NCBI GenBank assembly: GCA_025738555.1 | Contig: JAOVFP010000007.1 | Location: 1,364,001 to 1,428,000, forward strand | DNA: 64,000 nucleotides | Direction: 5' to 3' | Source of the DNA: Cyathus striatus | Taxonomy: Eukaryota > Basidiomycota > Agaricomycetes > Agaricales > Nidulariaceae | Shown: positions 24,311-33,751 of the stretch, one piece after another | How positions within the stretch are numbered: the first letter of the stretch is position 1 | Layout: each line of letters begins with the position of its first letter | Position numbers and translations under genes: made by a program | The notes under the pieces: generated by a model | Seen by the model: the letters and a program-made list of their open reading frames with translations, nothing else | Told to the model about the DNA's origin: nothing | Databases searched by the model: none

Positions 24311-24548
24311 AACTCAGCCCCTCCCTGCTGTATCCTCATTTGATGAACTCTGTACCAAAGTCTCAGAATTGAAATGTGAAAATTAAATAGGTATGTTGCA
24401 TTTAATTGTATCAATACTATTAAACATAACTTTGAAATTCAAAACATACATAAACTAATAGACAAAATACATCAGAGTTGGGAAAGGAAAAAGAAATTAT
24501 AACAATTCAAAGTAAATTGGGTAAATAAATTGAGAATGAAAATTTAAT

Positions 24549-27500
24549 TTATGGATTTACTACATCCAATAATTCAATCCTTTTCAATTTTTCAATTTTA
24601 TCCATAATCATAACAGTTACAGTATGCTCCTTTCCCAAATTTATGGTACTGATTTCTAGAGCTAGCACTTGTAATTCCTCTGCCTCTTTCCATTTTCCAA
24701 TGTTTAGATATGTGCATGCAAGATCAACCATACTACAAAGTGTGTCAGGATGCTCTTTTCCTAGTACTGTTGTTCTGAGTTGTAAGGCTGGTACTTCCAA
24801 TTCCTCTGCCTCTTTCAGTTTTCCAAGCTCTCTGTATGTACATGCAAGATTGGCTATGCTCTTAAGGGTATCAGGGTGCTTCTTGCCCAGTACTCTGGTT
24901 CTGATTTCTAATGTTGGCACTTCCAATTCTTCTGCCTCTTTTAATTTTCCAAGCTCTCTGTATGTACATGCAAGATTGGCCATACTCTTAAGGGTGTCAG
25001 GATGCTTCTTCCCCAGTACTCTGGTTCTGATTTCTAGGACTGGCACTTCTAATTCCTCTGCCTCTTTTGATCTTCCAAGGTTTTTATATGTACATGCAAG
25101 ATTAGCCATACTTCTAAGAGTATCAGGATGCTTTTTGCCCAGAACTCTAGTTTTGATCTCTAGAGCTGGCACTTCCAATTCTTCTGCCTCTTTTAATTTT
25201 CCAAGGTTTCTATATGTACATGCAAGATTAGCCATACTCTCAAGAGTGTCAGGATGCTCCTTGCCCAGTACTCTGATTCTGATTTCTAATGCTGGCACTT
25301 CCAGTTCCTTTGCTTCATTCCATTTTCCAAGGTGTTGATATGTACATGCAAGATTGGCCATACTTTTAAGGGTGTCAGGATGCTCTTTCCCCAGTATTCT
25401 GGTTATAATTTCAAGGGCTGGCACTTCTAATACCTCTGCCTCTTTCAATCTTCCAAGAAATCTATATGTACATGCAAGATTGATAATACTCTTAAGGGTG
25501 TCAGGGTGCTCCTTGCCAAGTACTCTAGTTATAATTTCTAGAGCTGGCACTTCCAATTCCTCTGCCTCTTTTGATCTTCCCAGGTTTTTATATGTACATG
25601 CAAGATTAGCTATACTTCTAAGAGTGTCAGGATGCTTCTTTCCCAGAACTCTTGTTCTGATCCTCAGGGCTTGCACTTCCAAATCCTCTGCCTCTTTCCA
25701 TTTTCCAAGGTTTCCATATGTACATGCAAGATTAGCCATACTCTCAAGGGTGTCAGGATGCTCCTTGCCCAGTACTCTTGTTCGGATTTCTAATGCTGGA
25801 ACTTCCAATTCCTCTGCCTCTTTCCATTTTCCAAGGTATTGATATGTACATGCAAGATTGGCCATACTCTTAAGGTTGTCAGGATGCTTCTTGCCCAGTA
25901 CTCTGGTTATAATTTCTAGTGATGGTACTTCCAATTCCTCTGCTTCTTTCAATCTTCCAATAGATCTATATGTACTTGCAAGATTGATAATACTATTAAG
26001 AGTGTCAGGATGCTCTTCTGTATAAATTTGTTTTATTATTTTAACTATTTTTTCTCTTACATTTGCTTCTATTTTAGACATACCAATTTTGTGTAATACA
26101 GTTGCTAACTTCCATAGAAGTATGTAGTCCTGATGACTGTATAATTCCTCTTCATTTGAGAGAATATTAACAACATGAACTACAATTGTTTGTTCATATG
26201 CATATTCCTCAGGTGTATCCTCATATCTTATTGACATTGCCAATATTCCACCAGTATTCAATACCCATGTTTTTTTTTCAGTAATTGATAGCCTATCTTG
26301 ACACCAATGCTGAACTAGTGGGTGTAGGCTATAATATTTTGGGCCCATGTGTTTTTTTATTAATGAATATGATAAGAGCATTGCAATTGCTTCACTGAAT
26401 AAAAAATAATTCCAATATTCATTATCATCAAAATTGAACAAATCTTTATTTATATTTATAATCAAAGATGATATACTTTTATCAGGATATTGAGCAAGGG
26501 TTACATGGTAGTTCTCAGCTGCCCGTTGAAACATCACTTGAGGAATGTTTTCATGATGAAGAAATGCACAAATGTTTATAATATTCACTGCACATTTTGC
26601 TACACATGCTTTGTCATGGTTTATTGGATATTCTGATATTTCTACTATCTTTTGAAAAGAAATCTCCCAAGTGCCATAAACAGTCTTGTCATACTTAGAT
26701 GCACCATAAAATGTTTCATTATTCATTAACTTTGCTCTGTGCTTATTATAAACACTCTTAAACTCAGTAATATCACACCTGCCAGATAGTATGTATGCAC
26801 CTGCATGATCAATTGCAAGTGGAAGACCATAAAGCTCTGAAACTATTTCTTTGGCCACATTTTCATATGTTTCAAATTGCTGAGATAGCCCACAAATTTT
26901 TAATAGAAGATGTACAGCAGTATCTTCACTCATTTCTGTAACTTCAATAGAGTGTTCAGCTGTGGTTATTTTCCTTAGTTCATGATTTCTGCTTGTGATC
27001 AATATATTTCCCTTATTCCTAGGTGGTAGAAAGTTCTCCACAGTTTTTGCAGGACCATCTGCATTATCAAAGATCATCAACCATCTACATTTTTGGATGG
27101 ATATCCAATTCAGAACTACAGCAGGAGAAAATTCCAATCTCAGAGCATCAAGATATGTGTTAAAAATATCTCTAAGACTTTGTATTATAGTATCTTCTGA
27201 GGAAGTATCAATCCAGAATGTATACTCATAGCTGCACAAGAGTTAATGTTGCTCTTATTGTAAAGCAAAGATCACTTACAAGTCTTCTATGTCATCTATA
27301 TACTTCAGGCAGATTTGTGTTTTTCCAATTCCTCCCATTCCATACAGAAGAAAATATTTTCTGGATAAATCACTTGAAATCTCTGGCTTAAAATGTTTTT
27401 TCAGTGCTTCAAGATATTGTTCCTGTCCTGTAAACATTTGACTTGTGCATGGAGGTGTTTGTTGGATTGGAGATAGTTGCCCATTATTGGTTATATTGAC

Positions 27501-27647
27501 CTGAAACAATAAATATTTCATTCACAGTATAGAGATAAAATCATGGAGACGGTTCACCTGAGAATTGACATAATAATTGGGCTGATCCATCATGATTGGT
27601 TGATTTTGCACAAAGTTGCTGGCATTTGGAAAAACTCCGGAGGTCAT
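24549..27647 (-). CDS. NLR2: NB-ARC protein with 11 TPR repeats
   Basis: Predicted exons 27558-27647, 27280-27500 and 24549-27231, with introns of 57 and 48 bp, give about 997 residues; the splice sites correspond to those of NLR1. Order: a short N/Q-rich N-terminus (1-60), P-loop GMGGIGKTQ (about 84), Walker B RWLMIFDNAD (about 155), ITSRNHELRKI, GLPLAIDHAGAYI (about 240), a region with the HPLVQHWCQDRL motif (winged-helix end), then eleven 42-residue TPR units of the form NLACTY..LG...EAEELEVPALEI.TRVLGK.HPDTL (about 520-980). Fungal NB-ARC/TPR proteins are cytosolic STAND ATPases thought to detect non-self; the TPRs would bind the ligand. No effector domain longer than about 60 residues precedes NB-ARC. 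Intact, no stop. It sits between R4 and the small-ORF block. Confidence 0.88.
24610..26000 (-). repeat. 126-bp tandem repeat array encoding the TPR units
   Basis: Eleven in-frame units of 126 bp. The unit core (ANLACTY, EAEELEVPALEI, TRVLGK, HPDTL) is nearly invariant, while differences cluster in the residues after CTY and around LGK/R. Such uniform arrays in fungal NLRs evolve by unequal exchange. The long open frames on the opposite strand here are a by-product of the repeat. Confidence 0.88.
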
Positions 27648-28420
27648 GTTGAAAGAGGGGGGGAATGAAAAACATTGATTAACATCCTGTCTTTATATGT
27701 TACCAGTGCGTGATGCATTGTTTGATAAAAATAAACTATCTTTCAAGCCTGATTCAGATGCGAGCAGCTGTCATTGATTTGCCTCATACAGGATAATTCA
27801 TTCACACTGTCGCTGCCTCAGAACTTATTATAGGGCCACTTTCAAATACAGCGCTCTGTTTAGTAATGCAAGCTCACTATTTTGATAGTTGTTCATCTTT
27901 GTGTGGATGATGTCGGTTCTTCTGTATCCATGAGAGGCATGCAACTTATCATCATACATATTCCGTCATTCATCGCAATTGCGTTTGGTTCGCACGTCGT
28001 GGATCGATGGAACAGTAAAGCTGTCGAAACCTCTGGGCGCTCACTTTTACGATCATGAGTGACAAATGATCGATGATTCATGAATACATCACAAAGAATG
28101 TATTATTATCTGTGCGTTAGCGTTCTGATTACTGCTGTACATAGACTTACGCATATGCTAGTGTCGTGTATATTGGCATGGAGTGCACTTGTGCATTACA
28201 GTAAAGTTCAGACATATGGTTATCTGTTACCGCATCCTTACTCCATAAGGCAAGCCCGGAATGCGTTGACTACAAGTTCCTGACGACCCTATCACACTTT
28301 CCATAACTAACTTGACGTTGTAAGTGGGTTATATATTGGTGGTCTTTTCTCTTTCGATGCGTAAAGACTCTTAAATTAAAGGACACAGTCACTCGAGGAG
28401 GACGATAAATACCTAGCAAC
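27648..28420. promoter_or_regulatory. Upstream region of NLR2
   Basis: The part 27680-28010 resembles 3955-4330 upstream of NLR1 and presumably holds the promoter. The remainder has only small ORFs without support (27893-28081 minus, 28080-28283 plus). Confidence 0.4.
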
Positions 28421-28422
28421 GC

Positions 28423-28934
28423 TCAATTTTCCTCTTCCAATTTCGTATTCCAGTGAACCGTCAGCGAAGGTTGAGAGCTTGCGTCCTCATCTGATGAGCG
28501 AAATGAATTATTGTCACTCTCAAAGAGCAAAACGAAGGCGGGTGACAGCGTTGAGAGAGAATCATATTTATGATGAGTTAGGGAGTCCGTACCAGTGAAG
28601 CAGTTCAGGAAGGTAACGTACGGTTCGTACGTGCGGTGCGTTCGTGGCAGCCCAAATAAGGAGTCTAAGTCTTCCACCACAAAAATCCTATAACTAACGA
28701 ATCACAATCGAAAGGGGCAGAACGACCCTTCCAGGCTTCACCAAGACATTTAGAAAACTCGTGTCTGATCGATTTGAAATGGTAGTGTTGATGTAAATGA
28801 GGGTGTGGGTGGTGGAGGCTGCGTAGATTAGTGAAACTGCCTATAGAATCCTCTCCACTCCGTGGATTCCCCCGGAAGACGACCTGACCAGGAGAAACTG
28901 CTGCCTGCCAGCCACATTGCCACTCTCTGGACAC
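28423..28934 (-). CDS. Hypothetical ORFs at the small-ORF position of the NLR2 block
   Basis: Two overlapping ORFs: 28665-28934 (89 aa, His/Pro-rich stretch HHPHPHLHQHYH) and 28423-28680 (85 aa, acidic and serine-rich, ending SSDEDASSQ...LEEEN). DNA around 28830-28960 aligns with the start of the 73-aa ORF at 4.7 kb, but the frame differs, so this may be a decayed or differently spliced relative. No domain recognised. Confidence 0.3.
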
Positions 28935-29224
28935 AAACGTAGTGATGAGAGCTTCATTTCAATATAATAAGATATGAGTGTGCTACATCACAGTAGTGGA
29001 AATCCACTCGTGAGTAAGCGTTGAGAGAACTGCATAGGCAACTGAACGTTACTTACCTCTATAATCTGATCGATCTAACGTCATCCTAGAATCTGCTATG
29101 GCCCTTCTTTAAATACCCTTAGAGCCCTGCTATACATATCAACCACTGAGAAGGAAAGAGGAGGCACTAGAGAGCCAGTACAGCGATGGCAATGATAATT
29201 TGAAAAGCGTGTGTTGAGCGTTTG
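28935..29224. repeat. Segmental duplication block, copy 3
   Basis: Weak but collinear similarity to 4760-5050 and 13260-13590 (for example CACTGAGAAG near 29141, as near 5000 and 13548), leading directly into repeat R5. No gene seen. Confidence 0.5.
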
Positions 29225-31547
29225 TTGAGCATGTGGGTGCCGGCGGCCTCGTGCGCACTAGCAACTCAAGCCGGGCCGAGATGAAATTACACGCTCGGCA
29301 ATTTCCGTCCTCGCTTCCGCCCTTCCTAGTCTGTTCGTTCTCTCACCACGATTTACTCTGCTTCTCTCTACTCTTCTTCTCACTAGCTCTGGATGTCGGA
29401 CTCTTACTTTTATATTCAAGAATAAACGTCGACAGCAAATCGTACAGGTACCAGACTGTGCAACGCTGATGCGAATGCATGAATCGCTCTCAGATGGATG
29501 CTTGGAAGGCGGATATGTGTAGATGATCAGTGCGTGCCTTTTCATCGCTCTACGAAATACACTGATGTAAATTTGATCCAACCAGACGTTCTTTGGCAGG
29601 ATTCTACGGCGTATGACAGAAATCCTCCTACCTCCCAATTTCAAGTGCCGTACGTCCCCTCTCCCCGCTTCCACCTCCCTTTCCAAACTCTTCTCCCACT
29701 CCTCTCTCCCTCATTCGAAATCACACTCACACACGTCGTTCACAGACCATGATAAGCCCTCATAGGCACATCACGATTCGACTGGCCCAAACCCGCATTC
29801 GATCCCTCTGTAGAAGGTAACGAACGGCACACCTTCAAGCCCATACCCACCTCTCTCTCTGGCAACCTACATCACCTTGGAACGCACCAGCTACTTCACA
29901 ACAAGCCCCTTCCACTCCACGGAATACACCCGATAGTCCATGACATCCACCTAGTTCCTGGTCAACGACACCTCACATACCTACAACCAACTCCAACGGT
30001 ATGAGACATTCCCCTCTTGTTTCTGCGCTGGTACCGAGGTTTCTTGTCCCCCACCACCGCGGAAGAGTACGTTTGCGAGGCCTGCTGGTGCTGGTGCTAG
30101 GTTGGGGTATGGTGAGGGGTGTAATCCGTAGGGTCAGAGGAAGGAGCCGCCGTGGGTTTAACGTGCTGGGAGAGGAATGACCCCCCTTCACAGGCGTCGC
30201 TGCGTTCGACCGGCGATCCAAGGAGCAGGAGCCGGAACAGGGAACTGATGCATTCAGCGAGTGTAATCTCGTGAAACACACGAGGAATTGGAAGGAAGGG
30301 TACCTTGCAATTCCTTGACCGTGCCCGATCATACCCATGTCCATGCTGTCTCTCAGCTCACTCAAATTCCAACGTAAAATGCCCCTATAGCTAGAGGAAG
30401 AAAGCCGTCACAGTACATCTTACGACTTCCGCCTTCCACCACCTCCTACAATTGCCCATGTAACGCTCTACCTATCCGACCTCCTGCCCTCAAGCACGTC
30501 TTCTACCACTCCCTCCCTCCCTCGATCGTAATCACACCAAAACACTTCACGGATCATGATAAGCCCCGCCAGCGTAGCCCCCAAGTCGGCTGGCACAACC
30601 TCGCAGTCGGTCCTTCCGCGGGAGGCAATGTGTGCCTGCAAGCCCATACACGATAAAGCCCCCATCTCGCCCCGTCACTCATCAAGCACCAGTCCAACGA
30701 TACGGATATAACCCCCATCGTATCTGCTCCCTCGCTATCACATTCGAATTCGGCACCTGGGCTGGGTTGGTTAGTTCCTCCTCTGCAGCGGAATTCATTT
30801 GCGAGGTTTTCGGGTGCTGGAATGAGGTTGGGTGAGAGTCCATGGGGGAGTCGTCTTAGGTGCAGTGTGCTTCTGCTGAAGGGGGAGGAGAGGGGGAGAG
30901 CTCTATAGTTCCATCAGCGCACCGCGGAGTCCAATTCGGAAAAGGCACAGGCACGTTCAGTGACGACAGTCTCGACAAACGTCCAAGAGACTAACGTGGA
31001 GATTACATCGCACTCTCTTTACGTGCCCGCTTTCGGTTTCCCCTCCGCCCTCGCTGACCAACACGCTCGATATCACTAACGTATCGAGAATCCAAAACAT
31101 AACATATCCCCTCATATACATGTGAATGCACGCGCTCTTCTCCGTCTTCCCTGGCCTACCCATACGCACCTCAACTCCAGTGAAACCACATTATCTAACC
31201 TCGCCTAGGATGTCGACGCAACGGGCTCAAAGACCGATTAGGCAGGGTTGTTTTTACATGGATGCATGGGAGGAGGGTGTGTGAGGGAGAGGGGGTTAGG
31301 GCGAGGAATATGTGTTAGTGGGGGCTTTAGCAGGATGTGAGCTGCGGGAGTTGAAGATGTCATGATCGTAGGCTGAGGATGTTGTTTGTAGAGGGGGTGA
31401 GGACGTTTCGTCGTCGGTTGGGAACAATGGTCCGTTTGAGGAGATCACGTGATATGACAGTTTTATTATTCCCCTTCTGAACTGACTGTTGTTCACGTTT
31501 GATTCGTCACGACGGTATTAAGAACTGTAGGGTATCATACTATGTAA
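29225..31547 (+). repeat. Repeat R, copy R5
   Basis: Starts GGTGCCGGCGGCC with TTACACGCTCGGCAA shared with R2 and R3. Ends with TCACGTGATATGACAG and a GACTGTTGTTCACGTTTGATTC stretch like R4's end, then CGGTATTAAGAACTG at the primer-site-like position. NLR3 sequence begins directly after, as NLR1 does after R1. ORFs within are unsupported. Confidence 0.7.
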
Positions 31548-32374
31548 TTATTTAGACGGTATATATGTATAATATAAAGTCCACTGACCAGCGCAGCTGC
31601 GAAAGAACAATGTAAATGGACAAACCCATAAGCAGACGAGAGAAAAAGAGAGAAAGGTTGAAAAAAACGAAGTACGTACTAATTGAATACTATTAAAGCT
31701 CTCGAAACTATGGAAGGTGTTCTGCAGAATTGTCGCAGAAAGAACAACACCCCACAGCGTTAAGGACTTTACGGATGTGAAGTTCTTCAACTTCCGAGTG
31801 TATAAGGCAAACTGCCAGGACTGTATCCCGGTTCCATACGTATTCTGTATCATGTCTACGTCAACCCTGTAGCTTGTACCCAGCGTCTTTGTTTTCAAGT
31901 CGCTATTATCAACACGTACAAATTTACAGGGATGAAAATTCATGTGGAGTGGCGAATTGCTTTGATATGCGCTATGTGGTAAATAGATGGTCATTTCGCT
32001 CTCCAGTTCAGATTGAATGAGTATGTTGCTTAGCATCGTTGTTTCGTTTTTAAGGCCACTACTCATATCTGAATTGATTTTCACGGTAACACACTGAGGC
32101 AGAGATGTGTGCACTGGCGGTGGCGGCGAGACCACCATGTTTGCATGAAGCACAATTAATACAACCATACCACTGATTGCAACGCCTGCTACCCAACCAG
32201 CTGCAACACCTAGTATGAATCCGCTTCCGACAGATACTGTGAATAAATATTAAGATTCATTATCCACTATTTTACGGTACGTATGCGATCTACCGTAAAA
32301 CTTATTGGTTTGATCTGAAAATATTGGATTATTTATTACAAAGTCACGAGCACGCGTGTGGGAAATCAGGAAAG
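31548..32374 (-). pseudogene. NLR3: 3' part of an NLR-type gene with glycine-zipper segment and CTD
   Basis: Exons 31548-32236 and 32294 to about 32374 are joined by a 57-bp intron in the same position and phase as the last intron of NLR1. The product begins INNPIFSDQTNKFY (NLR1 has YNPSFSDQTN), then GSGFILGVAAGWVAG and VAISGMVVLIVL, a membrane-type helix with glycines at i, i+4, i+8, i+12, then a proline linker and the CTD core QSWQFALY...NFTSVKSLTLWG. The tail runs about 50 residues longer than in NLR1 because the stop is shifted. The 5' side ends at the Copia junction (32375). A NACHT fragment on the same strand follows beyond the Copia (37340-37595), so the two are probably one gene split by the insertion. 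Confidence 0.65.
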
Positions 32375-32552
32375 CTATTGTAATAGTATCTAAATAAATA
32401 GTACTTACCAAGGCGCGCAGGCAACTAAGACTTAGGTTCACACAATATGGAGTGGGGAAATGGGGAATGGATTCACACTTATTGTGTGAACCTAAGTCTT
32501 AGTTGCCTGCGCGCTTTGGTAAGTACTATTTATTTAGATACTATTACAATAG
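32375..32552. repeat. 73-bp inverted LTR-end palindrome
   Basis: Arms 32375-32447 and 32480-32552 are reverse complements with one mismatch, around a 32-base spacer. Both arms are the LTR 3' end plus a few bases of the internal region. It marks the left boundary of the Copia element and should form a strong hairpin. Confidence 0.92.
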
Positions 32553-32568
32553 GTTATGGGCCCCGCCC
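32551..32568 (+). promoter_or_regulatory. Copia primer-binding site (half-tRNA type)
   Basis: AGGTTATGGGCCCCGCC directly follows the LTR end. It is complementary to the anticodon-loop region (containing CAU) of initiator Met-tRNA, as in Drosophila copia, which is primed by a tRNA half rather than by the 3' CCA end. Confidence 0.7.
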
Positions 32569-32635
32569 TACAGTAACTTAAAGACTAGAATACATACTTT
32601 GAATCCCTGTACTTCCTGAGTACCACTAAGTCGAA

Positions 32636-33751
32636 ATGTCGAACGCCACATCATCTGACTCCACCCCATCAAGCCTTTACCGCATCGAGCTTCTTCGAGA
32701 AGACAATTGGTTACCGTGGAAGCGCCGTATTACGAGCATTTTGCGTGACCGAAATCTCTTGAAATATGCCGAAGGTACCTTAAGCAAGCCGACAGTGAAA
32801 TCCTCAAAGGAAAGCTCGTTGGATGAAGCGACTGAGAAGGTAAAGAAGGAAAATGAGAAAGAGTTAGAGACATGGATAGACGGCGACGCGCGAGCACAAA
32901 CTCAAATTGAGCTTACCTTGAGTGACTCGCAGATGATACACATCGCAGGAGCCAAGACCGGCGCGCAAATGTGGGCCCAGTTGAAGATGGTAAAGGAGCC
33001 GCGAGGTAAGATGGGCATAATCTCGGCACGTAGGCGTTTGTATCGCACTGTGGCCGAAGAAGGAATGGATATTAGTATGCATATCACAGAGCTGAGAAGA
33101 ATTCAGGAAGAATTACACTTACTTAATAGTTTGATAGAAGACGATGAATTCACGACAATATTAATCTCTTCACTTCCAGAGTCTTGGGACCAGTTCACTA
33201 CAGCATATCTAGGTGCAAACACTTCTGTGAGTAAGTCTAAGTCAGATGATAAATCGACAGAGGACAGTACCATGAAAGAGAAGTTGTGGTCTTTGACTTC
33301 CTTCGAGCTTATTTCCTTAATTCTTGAGGAAGACCGCCGTCGGAAGGAGAAGCTTGGCCAGAATGCGAATGATATCGCGATGCAGGCTCGAATGTCGAAA
33401 TCGAAGCCGCGGGACAAGTCGAAAATCGAATGTTATAATTGCCACAAGACAGGACATACTCGAGATGAGTGTTGGTCAAAAGGTGGTGGATCCGAAGGTA
33501 AAGGGCCACGTCGAAAAAAGCGGAAAGGCAGCGGTAGTGACCGTGCCAACCAGGCTGAATCGTCGGGAGCAGGTACAGACCTAAAGGATGCAGCATATAA
33601 TTGCAGTGAGTACAATTCTGATAAAAATTCGAAATTGGAGGACAGAACTTACCTTAATAATGGACAGTTTTCTAGTGACATATCGCGAGATACTTGGCTC
33701 GCAGATCTGGAACAACGTCGCATATTTGTAATGACCGTAATGCCTTCGTAA
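32636..33751 (+). CDS. Copia Gag with CCHC zinc knuckle
   Basis: ATG at 32636 begins MSNATSSDSTPSSLYRIELL, then LREDNWLPWKRRI, typical of Copia Gag N-termini (DUF4219/UBN2-type core in residues 20-220). A CCHC knuckle CYNCHKTGHTRDEC is at about 263-276, followed by a basic KKRKGSG stretch. Gag would package element RNA in virus-like particles. The frame enters the protease region (DTWLAD) and then runs into a shifted tail, because one base appears to be missing at about 33706. The last 15 residues are thus not native. Confidence 0.85.
   Translation: MSNATSSDSTPSSLYRIELLREDNWLPWKRRITSILRDRNLLKYAEGTLSKPTVKSSKESSLDEATEKVKKENEKELETWIDGDARAQTQIELTLSDSQMIHIAGAKTGAQMWAQLKMVKEPRGKMGIISARRRLYRTVAEEGMDISMHITELRRIQEELHLLNSLIEDDEFTTILISSLPESWDQFTTAYLGANTSVSKSKSDDKSTEDSTMKEKLWSLTSFELISLILEEDRRRKEKLGQNANDIAMQARMSKSKPRDKSKIECYNCHKTGHTRDECWSKGGGSEGKGPRRKKRKGSGSDRANQAESSGAGTDLKDAAYNCSEYNSDKNSKLEDRTYLNNGQFSSDISRDTWLADLEQRRIFVMTVMPS

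Noticed and set aside
24643..25842. Long open frames on the plus strand opposite the NLR2 TPR array
   Set aside because: They are antisense to a clear TPR coding array with 126-bp periodicity and have no recognisable protein features.
33695..33715. Programmed -1 frameshifting between Copia gag and pol
   Set aside because: The shift falls within the protease active site and no slippery heptamer or downstream structure stands out; a one-base deletion is simpler.
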